DNA from: Streptomyces fulvoviolaceus
GTDB taxonomy: Bacteria > Actinomycetota > Actinomycetes > Streptomycetales > Streptomycetaceae
DNA length: 64,000 bases
Direction of reading: 5' to 3'
Assembly (NCBI RefSeq): GCF_000718165.1
Contig: NZ_JOEY01000017.1
Span: forward strand, 111,847-175,846
Notes under the pieces: generated by a model
Told to the model about the DNA's origin: nothing
The model's input: only the letters and a program-made list of their open reading frames with translations
Databases searched by the model: none
In this document: in pieces, positions 46,993 to 56,730 of the stretch
How positions within the stretch are numbered: position 1 is the first letter of the stretch
Layout: each line of letters starts with the position of its first letter
Translations under genes and position numbers: made by a program

Positions 46993-47565
46993 ATGGAACC
47001 CGTCACGCTCACCACCGGCCGACTCCTTCTGCGCGTGGTCGGCCCGCAGGACACCGATGCCGTGTACGAGGCCGCCCAGGACCCCGACATCCAGCGCTGG
47101 ACCACGATCCCCTCGCCGTACCTGCGCGAGCACGCCCAGAGCTTCACGGATCAGCTGGTCCCCGAAGGCTGGGTGGACGGCTCGTTGCTCACCTGGGGCA
47201 TCTTCCTCTCCGTAGGGGAGGACCTGGTGGGCATGCTCAGCCTCTCCATGCGCTCCCTGGGGGGCGCCGAGATCGGTTTCTGGGGCACCGAGGAGCACCG
47301 CGGCAACGGCTATGTCACCGAGGCCGTCCTCGCCGTCTCCCGCTGGGCCTTCACCGACCTGTCGATCGACCGCGTGGAATGGCGGGCGGAAGTCGGCAAC
47401 AAGCCCTCCCGCGCGGTGGCGGAGCGCACCGGATTCGTCATCGAGGGCACCCTGCGCTCCGCGATCATCCATCGGGGCGCCCGACGGGACTGCTGGGTGG
47501 GCGCACTGCTGCCCTCGGACCTGGGACTGCCGTCGACGGCGCCGTACCTCCCCGCACGCGACTAG
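46993..47565 (+). CDS. GNAT-family acetyltransferase (RimJ/RimL-like)
   Basis: 190 residues. Begins MEPVTLTTGRLLLRVVGPQD, the RimJ/RimL-type opening, with the acetyl-CoA loop in GFWGTEEHRGNGYVTEAV and the later NKPSRAVAERTGFVIEGTLR. It acetylates N-termini or small amines; the substrate is unknown. It is divergent from secA. An in-frame start at 46927 gives an unconserved basic leader and was not used. Confidence 0.88.
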   Translation: MEPVTLTTGRLLLRVVGPQDTDAVYEAAQDPDIQRWTTIPSPYLREHAQSFTDQLVPEGWVDGSLLTWGIFLSVGEDLVGMLSLSMRSLGGAEIGFWGTEEHRGNGYVTEAVLAVSRWAFTDLSIDRVEWRAEVGNKPSRAVAERTGFVIEGTLRSAIIHRGARRDCWVGALLPSDLGLPSTAPYLPARD

Positions 47566-47639
47566 GCGGGTCCGGCGAAGTCCACTGCGGTTCGCCGACG
47601 CCCTGAGGGGCGTTGGGCTGTGTCTATATGCGGCTCTGC

Positions 47640-47757
47640 CGCGATGGGGCCCCCGCTCATGGGGGAGAAGCCGGGAGTGGGCGAGCGACCAGCCACGACA
47701 GCACCGCAGACGAACGACGGCATAGCGCGGCACCCCCAGCGGAGCGCGTAGCGGCAA
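47640..47757 (+). repeat. Dispersed repeat, family B copy 2
   Basis: Shares a 27-bp block (47685-47711) with 32565-32591, with two mismatches, and the GCGGCACCC-CAGCGGAGCGC end. It fills most of the 241-base gap between the acetyltransferase and DNA-glycosylase genes. Confidence 0.7.
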
Positions 47758-47806
47758 ACCCGCAGCTCACCCCCCACTGTCAGTGCCACGTCCTATCGTG
47801 CGGCCC

Positions 47807-48979
47807 ATGACGACCCCGCGCCCGACGGCCACCCTCTCGGCAGACGAAGCCCGCCGCATCGCCCTCCGCGCCCAGGGTTTCCTCGGCACCCCCGACCGCA
47901 AGGGCGGCGTCCGAGGCATCCTCCGCCACCTGGGCGCGGTCCAGCTCGACACCATCTCCGTCCTCGCCCGCTCCCACGAACTCATCCCGTACGCCCGCCT
48001 CGGCGCGGTGAGCCGCAAGACGGTCGAGCACGCCTACTGGACCGAGACGCACGCCTTCGAGTACTGGTCCCACGCGGCCTGCATCCTCCCCATCGAGGAG
48101 TGGCCCCACTTCGCCTTCCGCCGGCGCGCCTACCGGAACCGCCCGCACTGGAACCACCAACTCCCGGACGGCGCCTACGACCAGGTCATCAAGCAACTCC
48201 GCGCCGAGGGCCCCCTCACGGCCACGGAGTTGGGCGGCGCGAAGCGCACCAGCGAGTGGTGGGACTGGTCGGGCGCGAAGGTCGCCGTCGAACGCGCCCT
48301 CATGTACGGCGAGGTGGTGTGCGTGGAGCGCCGCGGCTGGAAGCGCGTGTACGACCTCGCCGAACGCGCCGTCCCTCAGGCCCTGTTGCACGACGATCTG
48401 GACGACGCCGAGTGCCTGCGCCGCCTGGTCGCCCTCGCGGGCCGGTCCCTGGGTGTCGGCACGCGCGCGGACATCGCCGACTACCACCGTCTCAAGGGCG
48501 AACAGGTCGACGCGGTGATCGCCGACTCCGGCCTGGTACCGGTCGCCGTCGAGGGCTGGGGCAAGCCCGCCTGGGCCGACCCCGCGGCCCTGGAGACACC
48601 CCTGCGCGGCCGTCACCGCACCACGCTGCTGTCCCCCTTCGACTCCCTGATCTGGGAACGCGCGCGCACGGAGCGGATCTTCGGCTTCACCCACCGCCTG
48701 GAGGCCTACGTCCCCAAGCCGAAGCGGGTGTACGGCTACTTCGCGATGCCGGTGCTGGCCGGCGGCCACCTCGTCGGCCGCGTGGACCCGGCCCGCGAGG
48801 GCCGCACCCTGGTGGCCAGGCAGGTCACCCTGGACGGCCCGAAGGCGGTCCCCGCGGTGGCCCAGGCGCTGGTCGAGGCGGCGAGCTGGGTGGACTGCAC
48901 GGACGTACGCGTGGAACGGGTGGACGCGCCGGAACTGCGCGAGCCCCTGGCGAAGGAACTCACCCGAGCCCTGGGCTGA
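47807..48979 (+). CDS. AlkX/YcaQ-type DNA glycosylase (winged-helix, HTH_42 family)
   Basis: 390 residues. Winged-helix family (HTH_42) of monofunctional glycosylases that remove bulky alkylated bases and can unhook interstrand crosslinks. The catalytic Q-x-D of the YcaQ/AlkX subgroup is seen in LGAVQLDTISVLARSHE, unlike the QxQ of the AlkZ self-resistance subgroup. TLLSPFDSLIWERARTERIFGF is also a family block. I used the ATG at 47807; a GTG at 47783 is possible. Confidence 0.83.
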   Translation: MTTPRPTATLSADEARRIALRAQGFLGTPDRKGGVRGILRHLGAVQLDTISVLARSHELIPYARLGAVSRKTVEHAYWTETHAFEYWSHAACILPIEEWPHFAFRRRAYRNRPHWNHQLPDGAYDQVIKQLRAEGPLTATELGGAKRTSEWWDWSGAKVAVERALMYGEVVCVERRGWKRVYDLAERAVPQALLHDDLDDAECLRRLVALAGRSLGVGTRADIADYHRLKGEQVDAVIADSGLVPVAVEGWGKPAWADPAALETPLRGRHRTTLLSPFDSLIWERARTERIFGFTHRLEAYVPKPKRVYGYFAMPVLAGGHLVGRVDPAREGRTLVARQVTLDGPKAVPAVAQALVEAASWVDCTDVRVERVDAPELREPLAKELTRALG

Positions 48980-48993
48980 TCCCTGTCCGGCTG

Positions 48994-49734
48994 CTACCGG
49001 ATCTCTAGGATCTTCTCCCGCATCGCGTACACCACGGCCTCCATCCTGGAGTGCAGCTGCAGCTTCTCCAGGATGTTGCGCACGTGGTTCTTCACGGTGT
49101 TCTCGGAGATGAACAACTCCTTGGCGATATCCCGGTTGTTCATGCCTGTGGCGACGAGCTTGAGAACCTCCAGCTCACGCTCCGTGAGCCGGGGAGCCGG
49201 CACCAGACGGCGTTCGTCGGTGCGCTGGATCATCGACTTGAACTCGGTGAGCAGTTTCGACGCCATGGACGGACTGATCTGCGACTGTCCGTCGGCCACC
49301 GCGCGAATGGCGGTGGCCACCTCGTCGGTGGAGATCTCCTTGAGGAGATATCCGGTCGCGCCGGCCTTGATCGCGTCGTAGAGGTCGGCTTCCTCGTCGC
49401 TGATCGTCAGCATGATGATTTTGGCGCTGGGCGCCACTTCCTTGATCGAGGTGCACGCCTCGATCCCGCCCCGCTTGGGCATCCGCACATCCATCAGGAC
49501 GATGTCCGGCAACAGGTCGGCGGCCTTGTCGACGGCTTCCGCACCGTCTCCCGCCTCCCCGACGACCTGGATGTCCTCCTCGGCCGCCAGCACGATCTCC
49601 AGACCGCGGCGGAAGAGGGCATGGTCATCCACGACCAGGACACGGATCGGCTCCTTGCGTGGGGAACCCACGTCCGGGCTCATATCGCCGTCGCCGGCGT
49701 CCTCGTCATGCAGCGGTCCGAAGCTGTCCGCCAT
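48994..49734 (-). CDS. NarL/LuxR-type response regulator
   Basis: 246 residues. Receiver domain (about 30-145: [13 protein letters not shown], phospho-acceptor Asp in [12 protein letters not shown], Lys in YLLKEIS) and a C-terminal LuxR helix-turn-helix ([40 protein letters not shown]). The start at 49734 has GGGGGAGGAACG directly upstream, stronger than other in-frame starts. No sensor kinase is adjacent, so it is an orphan. It is convergent with the DNA-glycosylase gene, 14 bases between stops, and lies downstream of hpf. Confidence 0.93.
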   Translation of the reverse strand: MADSFGPLHDEDAGDGDMSPDVGSPRKEPIRVLVVDDHALFRRGLEIVLAAEEDIQVVGEAGDGAEAVDKAADLLPDIVLMDVRMPKRGGIEACTSIKEVAPSAKIIMLTISDEEADLYDAIKAGATGYLLKEISTDEVATAIRAVADGQSQISPSMASKLLTEFKSMIQRTDERRLVPAPRLTERELEVLKLVATGMNNRDIAKELFISENTVKNHVRNILEKLQLHSRMEAVVYAMREKILEIR

Positions 49735-49876
49735 CGTTCCTCCCCCTGAAGGCTGTGGCTGGTCCTGTGCCATCGCCAACCCAAGGCAACGACCCACCGG
49801 TTGGGCCGGTGGGGCCATGATTTCATGCCCGGACGACAGTGAGGTGACAGAGCGGGGCGCGAAGTGGTCGCACACT

Positions 49877-49913
49877 GGTGCCCCTGGGGGCGCACACGCG
49901 CTCCAGGGGCACC
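49877..49913 (-). terminator. Terminator downstream of hpf
   Basis: Perfect 11-bp stem GGTGCCCCTGG (49877-49887) / CCAGGGGCACC (49903-49913), 15-base loop, 23 bases after the hpf stop. Confidence 0.75.
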
Positions 49914-49936
49914 GGCTCAGCTGTCATCCGGGAGGG

Positions 49937-50629
49937 TCAGCCCCCCAGCGTGCCACCCGCCGCGGGAGAGTGCCCCTGGGCGACCATCGGGTCCGTGCTG
50001 AGGTGGATGACGCCGTAGTCGTAGGCGTGTCGCCGGTAGACGACACTCGGTTCCTTGGTCTCGGAGTCGACGAACAGATAGAAGTCGTGTCCGACCAGTT
50101 CCATCTCGTAGAGCGCCTGGTCGAGGGTCATCGGGGAGGCGACGTGGGTCTTCTCGCGGACGACCAGGGGACCTTCACCCTTGACCTCCAGCGAGCCGAT
50201 CTTCTTGGTGGGCACGCCGTCCGACTCTTCCTCGTGAACGGCGTGGCCGTTGCCGTTGAGCGTCGCCGCGCCCGGAACGTGGTCGGCGACCTCGGCGGCC
50301 GTGAGCCGCCGTGCGCCGCGGCGTGTGTGGCGCTTGTCGTGCTCCTTGCGCAGTCGGGCGTCCAGCTTCTCCGCCGCCAGGTCGAGTGCCGCGTACGGGT
50401 CGCTGGCTGCCGCTTCCGCCCGGATCACCGGACCGCGGGAGCGGAGCGTGATCTCCACTCGGTCACAGCGGTCGGCCTGACGGGGGTTCGGCTCCTTGGA
50501 CACCTCGACGTCGAGGCTGATCACCTTGCCATCGAGCTTCTGGATCTTCTCCAGCTTCAGCTTCTCGGCCACGTGCTTGCGGAACCGCTCGGGCACCTCG
50601 GTCTTGCGGCCCTTGACGACGATGTCCAC
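49937..50629 (-). CDS. hpf: Long-form ribosome hibernation promoting factor
   Basis: 230 residues. The N-terminal S30AE domain (MDIVVKGRKTEVPERFRKHVAEKLKLEKI ... EITLRSRGPVIRAEAAASDPYAALDLAAEKLDARLRK) is joined by a linker to the C-terminal dimerisation domain (SPMTLDQALYEMELVGHDFYLFVDSETKEPSVVYRRHAYDYGVIHL). This long form pairs 70S ribosomes into 100S dimers in stationary phase. The start is a GTG at 50629 with GGAG 6 bases upstream. Confidence 0.94.
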   Translation of the reverse strand: MDIVVKGRKTEVPERFRKHVAEKLKLEKIQKLDGKVISLDVEVSKEPNPRQADRCDRVEITLRSRGPVIRAEAAASDPYAALDLAAEKLDARLRKEHDKRHTRRGARRLTAAEVADHVPGAATLNGNGHAVHEEESDGVPTKKIGSLEVKGEGPLVVREKTHVASPMTLDQALYEMELVGHDFYLFVDSETKEPSVVYRRHAYDYGVIHLSTDPMVAQGHSPAAGGTLGG

Positions 50630-50939
50630 GCAGAACTCCGTTCCCGGATCGCTCCGCTTCGCTGCGGAGCATCTCCCTTTTGCACCAGGCTCCGGTGAGT
50701 CCCGGAACCTCGGACTCGGTGACTTCCACCTCCTCCCCCGCGGGCAAGATCTCCATTCCACCGAGGCGGGTGATAGTGAAAAACCCGCGGCACGGCATTC
50801 GGGTGCGAGAGGTGTGGCCTGGGCCTTTCCTCACAACCGAACATATCTCGCCTGGGCGGATGTCGTCACCCTCTACCGCGGCGTACCTCCGTTCAGGTGA
50901 ATTGGCCCTCTCATTACCTGCAACGATGCAAGTTCTCAG
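50630..50939. other. Leader region of hpf
   Basis: 310 bases between the comF-like stop and the hpf start. No gene recognised. It should contain the hpf promoter(s); several AT-richer patches are present but I could not identify a sigma-factor consensus with confidence. Confidence 0.45.
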
Positions 50940-51926
50940 TCAGTTCCGGTTTATTTCGAAGGAATCCGGCGGGGCTGCGACCACAGCTGCGCAGATCACG
51001 TCACGGATGCCGCATACAGCCGTCGTTCCCGGCCCGACGCGCTCCCGGCCCGTCGCCTCCTCCGTCGCTCCAGCCATCCCTTCCCCTCTGCCTTCCCGAG
51101 CCACCACCCGGTACACACCGGTCGCCGCTTCGCCGTACGCGACCGCCCCTGCCGCCCTCGCTTCCCGCACGGCACGCGCCGCCTCCGTCAGGGACGCACC
51201 CGTCGTCATCAGGTCGTCGACCAGCACGACCGGCCCTTCGGACAGCAACCGCCCGCCACCGGGGGCCACCGCCAGGGCGCCCGCGAGATTGTCCAGCCGC
51301 TGCCGGGAGTTGAGCCCCGACTGGTCGGCCACGGCACGCCGCTGCCGCAGTACGGCCAGCACACGTGCCGGCGTCCCCGCCCGCCGCAGCTCACCCGCCG
51401 CCGCGAGCGCGATCCGCCGCGCCGGGTCGTGCCCCCGCGCCCGCACCGCCCCGCGCGCGGACGGAACGGGAACCAGCAGCACAGGCGCGCCGACGCTCCG
51501 GGCCGACCTCTCGCCGTCGGCCGGGAGCTGTCCGCCATGCGCCCCGTCAAGCCCCGTCACGGCCCCGTCACCCCGTTCCCGAGGCATCCCCGGCCATCCG
51601 GCCCACCCCACCCCGTCGACCGGCGCACAGGCCTCCTGCAGCCCCGCCCGCACGGCACCCGCCAGAGCCGCGCCGAGCGGTGCCGCAAGCGCCAGCGCAC
51701 CCCGTTCCTTGTGGGCCAGCAGCACCGCCCGCACCGCGTCCGCATACCGAGCCGCCGCGTGCACGACCGGCAGTCCGGGCGGCTCCGGCACCGGTCGCAC
51801 CCGGCCCGGTGCGGCCCCGTTCAGGACGGCACGGCACTCCGGGCAGAGCACCGTGCGAGGCCTCCCGCAGCCTCCGCACTCGGCCGGCAGCACCAGATCG
51901 GTGAGGTCCTGCCACCACCCCCGCAT
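50940..51926 (-). CDS. ComF-family phosphoribosyltransferase-like protein
   Basis: 328 residues. An N-terminal zinc finger (CGGCGRPRTVLCPEC) is followed by a phosphoribosyltransferase fold with the PRPP loop VVLVDDLMTTGAS. A ~60-residue low-complexity insertion (about 110-150) is unusual compared with Gram-negative ComF. The family is linked to DNA uptake in competent bacteria; its role in Streptomyces is not established. Start ATG at 51926 (MRGWWQDLTDLVLPAECGGC); GTGs at 51932 and 51935 are alternatives. It lies downstream of lpqB. Confidence 0.85.
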   Translation of the reverse strand: MRGWWQDLTDLVLPAECGGCGRPRTVLCPECRAVLNGAAPGRVRPVPEPPGLPVVHAAARYADAVRAVLLAHKERGALALAAPLGAALAGAVRAGLQEACAPVDGVGWAGWPGMPRERGDGAVTGLDGAHGGQLPADGERSARSVGAPVLLVPVPSARGAVRARGHDPARRIALAAAGELRRAGTPARVLAVLRQRRAVADQSGLNSRQRLDNLAGALAVAPGGGRLLSEGPVVLVDDLMTTGASLTEAARAVREARAAGAVAYGEAATGVYRVVAREGRGEGMAGATEEATGRERVGPGTTAVCGIRDVICAAVVAAPPDSFEINRN

Positions 51927-52147
51927 GCCCACCACTGTGCCAACGGCGACGCCGACCGGCCACCCCTGTGGATAACTCCCTGTGGAAAACTCCGGACGCC
52001 GACACGAGAGGCCCTACCCACGAGGAATCCCCGGTCCCCGCGCAGCAACGCGACCACCGCCACCCGTACCTGCCCATGCGAAAGGCACCGCCCCCACCAG
52101 GGCTTCCCCCGGCGGAAACGGCCGCCTCTCTCAACGATCCGAACCGC

Positions 52148-53980
52148 TCACCCCGGATAGACCGGCGCCGTCCCGTCCGCGTCCACCTTCTGCCACTGCG
52201 CCCCGGACGGCAGCCGTACGATCCCGTCCTCCGAATACGCCACCAACGGCAGCTGGTCGTCCTCGGACGCGGCGATCTCCTTCACCCCGGTCAGAGCCGC
52301 GGGCGCGGGCCCCTCCGGCGTGGAGCCGTCGACCTGGACATACCGCACCTGCTGCACGCCACCATGCTCGCGCCCGACGACCACGAGCCGGCTGTCACCC
52401 GCCCAGGACATGGTCGTGACCTCCTCCAACCCCGGGGTCGAGGAACGCAGTTCCTGGATCGCGACGGTCGGCCGCTCCCCGGACTTGCCCTCCCGCTCGA
52501 TCCGCCCGATGAGCAGGGACTGCTTGTCGTCCTTCTCCACGACGAGTGCGATCCGTACGCCGTCGGCGGCCACGCGAAGGTCCTTGATACGTCCGTCCAG
52601 CCCGGGCATGTCCACCTTCAGTGGCGTGCCCGAACCCTCCTGAAGCACCAGCAGCCGCGGGTCCTCGGGATTGCGGTCGGCCACCCACAGATCGCCCTCC
52701 GCGTCCCAACTGGGGGCGGTCAGCCGGTCGTCCGCGGTCTTGCCGGCGCTGACCAGCACGGGATCCCCGAGCGAACCACCCGAGACCAGCGAACCGACGT
52801 ACAGCGCCTTGCCGTCAATGCCGACCCCGGCCGCGGTGTGCTCGTCACGCGACACCGCCACCGACCGCAGATCCTTGTCGCCCTCGCCCAAAGCCCCCGG
52901 CACCGGATCGGGAGTCGCGCCACTCACGTCCTGTCCGGCCGCGATCCGTACGAGCCGGTGCTTGCCGTCGATGAAGTACAGGTACTCGGGGTGCTGCACC
53001 GAACCGCGCGCGGCGACGGCGTCGGCCCGACCCTCGGTAACGGCGCACAACTGCTTCCCGCCCGAGCGCAGTTCGACCTCGTCCACGACGGGGGTCAGGT
53101 CCTGCAGGGTGAACAGCAGCTGAGAGGCCATCGCCTCGCACTTGGTCGAACTGACCCCGGCGGCCTTCGCGTTCAGCGGCACCGTCAGCTTGTTCTGATC
53201 GTCGGGCGTCAGCGAGGTGACCCCCTTCCTCAGCGTCGTACCGGTCGGGAAACTCGACCTGACGACGGGGTCGAGCCAGGTCGTGGGCCCGTTGAGCAGG
53301 GACTTCACCAGCTGCGTCATGGGATCCACGCGCTCGCGCACGTACACGGGATCGGCGACGGCCGTGATCTGCGGGGCAGTCGTCGTGTTCGAGGCGAAGT
53401 AGTACTTGTTGACGGACATGTAGTTGCGCTGGAAGTCCGACTTGCCCATGACGACACCCGACGGCAGCACGTCGATGCGCCACTGCTTGGTCTTCTGGTC
53501 CTGCGTGAGGTGCACCGACTCGCTGTAGTCACCGGAAGCGGGCGAGTACGACTGCTGCGCGTCCACCACGGCCACTTTGGTGCCGGTCAGCACGAACGAG
53601 GCGTCGCCGGTCTCTTCCCGGTCGACCGAAGGCTCGAACCTGGCACCGGGCCCGTCGTCGAGCACCGTGGTGGACAGCTCCGGCTGCCACGTCTGCGCGG
53701 TGCGGGGGGTCAGGTACTTCTTCGCCGTCTCGTAGTTGGGATCGTCGCTGGTCAGCGCCTCAAGGAAGCCCTGCACGATATCCGTGGGCTCGGCGTCCTC
53801 CTGCGGCGGCATGGCGAAGACCCGCACCTGTGTGTCCTGGCGCGGCGTGGAGTCGACGCCGCGCAGATCCCCGCTGTCGGGCATGGAGGCGCACCCTGCC
53901 AGCAGTACGACGCCACAGACGGCGTACGCCACCGCGTGCCCCGGCGTGCGCCGGGCGCCCCCCTCGCGGTCAGCGCCCAC
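52148..53980 (-). CDS. lpqB: Lipoprotein LpqB (MtrAB-associated)
   Basis: 610 residues. A lipobox VLLAGC near residue 27 anchors it outside the membrane. A GerMN-like domain (about 190-330) is followed by a beta-propeller-like C-terminal half. LpqB binds the MtrB sensor and tunes its signalling, as known for actinobacteria. The start is a GTG at 53980, inside the end of mtrB (11-base overlap), with GGGGGAGG upstream. Confidence 0.92.
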   Translation of the reverse strand: MGADREGGARRTPGHAVAYAVCGVVLLAGCASMPDSGDLRGVDSTPRQDTQVRVFAMPPQEDAEPTDIVQGFLEALTSDDPNYETAKKYLTPRTAQTWQPELSTTVLDDGPGARFEPSVDREETGDASFVLTGTKVAVVDAQQSYSPASGDYSESVHLTQDQKTKQWRIDVLPSGVVMGKSDFQRNYMSVNKYYFASNTTTAPQITAVADPVYVRERVDPMTQLVKSLLNGPTTWLDPVVRSSFPTGTTLRKGVTSLTPDDQNKLTVPLNAKAAGVSSTKCEAMASQLLFTLQDLTPVVDEVELRSGGKQLCAVTEGRADAVAARGSVQHPEYLYFIDGKHRLVRIAAGQDVSGATPDPVPGALGEGDKDLRSVAVSRDEHTAAGVGIDGKALYVGSLVSGGSLGDPVLVSAGKTADDRLTAPSWDAEGDLWVADRNPEDPRLLVLQEGSGTPLKVDMPGLDGRIKDLRVAADGVRIALVVEKDDKQSLLIGRIEREGKSGERPTVAIQELRSSTPGLEEVTTMSWAGDSRLVVVGREHGGVQQVRYVQVDGSTPEGPAPAALTGVKEIAASEDDQLPLVAYSEDGIVRLPSGAQWQKVDADGTAPVYPG

Positions 53981-56030
53981 GAAATGCCTCCCCCTGCTCG
54001 TACGAGTTCGCCGACCCGGTGTCCGCACGGCTCGCGGTCTCACGCTGCCCCTCCGCAGCGGCCGTGTCGTCCTGCCGTCGCACACCCGAGGCGGGCCGGG
54101 GCACCACGCGCGCGCCGTTGCCGGGCAGCGCCGTCGGATCGGCCGTGGGCGCCACAGCGGCCGCCCGCGGCACGATCGGGTCCCGTGACGACGCCGGATC
54201 GCCCGTCGGCTGGGCGGGCACGGTGGCCGCCTTGTCCCCGCCCCCGCGCGGCAGACCGGCGTCATCAAGTCCACGATTGCGGCGCGAGTCCTTGGGCTCC
54301 AGCGGTATCGGGGAGCCCCGCAGCGGCTCGTCCGCGGTCCGCGGCAACGTCAGCCGGAACTGCGAACCGCCACCCGGCTCACCCCACGCCTGCAGCCAGC
54401 CGCCGTGCAGCCGCGCGTCCTCCAGGGCGATGGACAGCCCCAGACCCGTACCACCGGTGGTACGCGCGCGTGCCGGGTCGGCCCGCCAGAAACGGCTGAA
54501 GACCCGGGTCGCCTCGCCGGGCTTGAGCCCGACGCCGTAGTCGCGCACCGCGACGGCGACCGCCCCGCCCGCCGAGGCGAGCTTGACGACGACGTCCTTG
54601 CCCTCGCCGTGCTCCACGGCGTTGACGACGAGATTGCGCAGCACTCGCTCCACGCGCCGGGCGTCCGCCTCGGCGACGACCGGCTGCTGGTCGCCGACCA
54701 CGCGTACGTGCGTGCCCTTGCGCTCCGCGAGCGGCTCGGCCCCGCTCACGACTCGCCGCACGACCTCCCGGAGGTCTATCGGCTCGGCCTCCAGCGCCGC
54801 CGCACCCGCGTCGAAGCGGCTGATCTCCAAAAGGTCCGCGAGCAACGACTCGAACCGGTCCAGCTGGTCGGCGAGCAGCTCCGCCGACCGCGCGGTCACC
54901 GGATCGAAGTCCTCCCGCGCCTCGTGGATGACATCCGCGGCCATCCGTACGGTCGTCAGCGGCGTCCGCAGCTCGTGCGACACGTCGGACACGAACCGCC
55001 GTTGCATCCGCGACAGGTCCTCCAGCTGCTGGATCTTCAGCTGCAGGTTCTGCGCCATCTTGTTGAAGGCTTCACCGAGCCGGGCGATGTCGTCCTCACC
55101 GGTGACCTTCATACGCTCCTGCAGACGCCCCGCCGACAGCCGCTCGGCAATCCCGGCCGCCATCCGCACCGGGGTGACGACCTGACGCACCACGAGCCAG
55201 GCGATGGCCCCGAGGAGTACGACGACGAACAGCCCCGCCGTCGCGAGTGTGCCCTTGACCAGACTCAGCGACTTCTCCTCCTGGGTGAGCGGGAAGAGGT
55301 AGTAGAGCTGGTACGGGTCGTCGTTCGGGTCGTTGACCTGCTGGCCGATGACCAGCGCCGGCTGGGACTCCTTGTCGGCGTCGTAGACGATGCGGGTGTA
55401 GCTCTGGGCCGCCGCCGTGCTGTCGTCGACCTTCTCGCGCAGGTCCTCGGGCACACTCGCCGACGGGTCGACGTCACCGGAGGCGCGCGGTCCACGCCCG
55501 CTGCCGCTGTCGTCGCCCACGGGCAGGGTCACCACGTCGAACGCTCCCTGGCCGCCGCTGGAGAGCGAATAGACGAGGTTGCTCATCCACTCGATGACGT
55601 TCTGGTCGGGCCGCCCGTCCACCGTGCTCGCGTCGTCGTCGGTCCCGGCCTCGTCGGCCTTCTGCTTGGCCACCGCGAACCCGCCGGTGGCCTGACTCTG
55701 CGACGCCTTCACCTTCGCGTCCAGCAGACCGTTGCGCACCTGTCCGATGACGACGAAGCCCAGTAGAAGCACCACACCGAGCGACATCAGCAGGGTCGTG
55801 ACGACGACCTTGAGCTGGATGTTGCGCCGCCACAACCGCATGACGGGCAGCAACGGCCGGCGCACCCAGCGCATGAACAGCCGGAGGACCGGACTGCCCT
55901 GGACTCCGCCCTGAAGCAGCCCGCCCTCGAAGAAACGTCCCCAGCGCGAGCCCGCCGTCTTCCGGCCGACAGGCCGCCCCGCGCGAGCCCCGGTCCGCCC
56001 GGGCGACGAAGCGGCACTGTCTCCGGACAT
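53970..56030 (-). CDS. mtrB: Sensor histidine kinase MtrB
   Basis: 686 residues. Two membrane helices (about 75-98 and 275-297) flank an extracellular sensor region. A HAMP domain follows, then the phospho-acceptor helix (FVSDVSHELRTPLTTV) and an ATPase domain (NLVVNAVEHGEG, RDYGVGL, GGTGLGLSI). A disordered ~130-residue C-terminal tail follows the ATPase domain. It phosphorylates MtrA to couple cell-wall and division status to gene expression. The ATG at 56030 comes one base after the mtrA stop, so translation is coupled. Confidence 0.95.
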   Translation of the reverse strand: MSGDSAASSPGRTGARAGRPVGRKTAGSRWGRFFEGGLLQGGVQGSPVLRLFMRWVRRPLLPVMRLWRRNIQLKVVVTTLLMSLGVVLLLGFVVIGQVRNGLLDAKVKASQSQATGGFAVAKQKADEAGTDDDASTVDGRPDQNVIEWMSNLVYSLSSGGQGAFDVVTLPVGDDSGSGRGPRASGDVDPSASVPEDLREKVDDSTAAAQSYTRIVYDADKESQPALVIGQQVNDPNDDPYQLYYLFPLTQEEKSLSLVKGTLATAGLFVVVLLGAIAWLVVRQVVTPVRMAAGIAERLSAGRLQERMKVTGEDDIARLGEAFNKMAQNLQLKIQQLEDLSRMQRRFVSDVSHELRTPLTTVRMAADVIHEAREDFDPVTARSAELLADQLDRFESLLADLLEISRFDAGAAALEAEPIDLREVVRRVVSGAEPLAERKGTHVRVVGDQQPVVAEADARRVERVLRNLVVNAVEHGEGKDVVVKLASAGGAVAVAVRDYGVGLKPGEATRVFSRFWRADPARARTTGGTGLGLSIALEDARLHGGWLQAWGEPGGGSQFRLTLPRTADEPLRGSPIPLEPKDSRRNRGLDDAGLPRGGGDKAATVPAQPTGDPASSRDPIVPRAAAVAPTADPTALPGNGARVVPRPASGVRRQDDTAAAEGQRETASRADTGSANSYEQGEAFRGR

Positions 56031-56031
56031 G

Positions 56032-56721
56032 TCAGCTGGGTCCTGCCTTGTATCCCACCCCACGGACGGTCACCACGATCTCCGGCCGTTCCGGGTCCTT
56101 CTCGACCTTGGAGCGCAGCCGCTGCACATGCACGTTGACCAGGCGGGTGTCCGCCGCATGCCGGTAGCCCCACACCTGCTCGAGGAGCACCTCACGCGTG
56201 AACACCTGCCACGGCTTGCGCGCGAGCGCGACCAGCAGGTCGAACTCCAGCGGCGTCAGCGCGATCGACAGCCCGTCCCGCTTCACGGAGTGACCGGCCA
56301 CGTCGATGACCAGGTCGCCGATGGCGAGCTGCTCGGGCGCCGGCTCCTCCGACCTCCGCAGCCGTGCCCGGATACGGGCCACGAGCTCCTTCGGCTTGAA
56401 CGGCTTCACGATGTAGTCGTCGGCACCCGATTCCAGGCCCACGACGACATCGACGGTGTCGCTCTTGGCCGTGAGCATCACGATCGGTACCCCGGACTCC
56501 GCCCTGATCAGGCGGCACACCTCGATACCGTCCCGCCCGGGCAGCATCAGATCGAGCAGCACCAGATCGGGCTTGGACTCACGGAAAGCGGCCAGCGCCT
56601 TGTCACCGTCGGCTACGAAAGACGGCTCAAAACCTTCACCACGCAGCACAATGCCGAGCATCTCGGCCAGTGCGGTGTCGTCGTCGACGACAAGGACTCG
56701 TCCCTTCATAAACGACATCAT
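56032..56721 (-). CDS. mtrA: Response regulator MtrA (OmpR/PhoB family)
   Basis: 229 residues, nearly invariant in the genus. Receiver with Asp in LVLLDLMLPGRDG and Lys in YIVKPFKPKEL; C-terminal winged helix (LTPLEFDLLVALARKPWQVFTREVLLEQVWGYR, VNVHVQRLRSKVE). It controls development, antibiotic and wall genes. Start ATG at 56721 (MMSFMKGRVLVVDDD); 56718 and 56709 are alternatives. The upstream region carries six GTNAC motifs, consistent with autoregulation. Confidence 0.96.
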   Translation of the reverse strand: MMSFMKGRVLVVDDDTALAEMLGIVLRGEGFEPSFVADGDKALAAFRESKPDLVLLDLMLPGRDGIEVCRLIRAESGVPIVMLTAKSDTVDVVVGLESGADDYIVKPFKPKELVARIRARLRRSEEPAPEQLAIGDLVIDVAGHSVKRDGLSIALTPLEFDLLVALARKPWQVFTREVLLEQVWGYRHAADTRLVNVHVQRLRSKVEKDPERPEIVVTVRGVGYKAGPS

Positions 56722-56730
56722 CCCATTCTT

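Noticed and set aside
47807..48979. AlkZ-type self-resistance glycosylase marking an alkylating-antibiotic cluster
   Set aside because: The motif is QxD (AlkX type), not QxQ, and no biosynthetic genes surround it.
50630..50761. N-terminal extension of Hpf to 50761
   Set aside because: The extra residues (Arg/Ser/Pro-rich) do not belong to the S30AE fold, and the GTG at 50629 has a good ribosome site.
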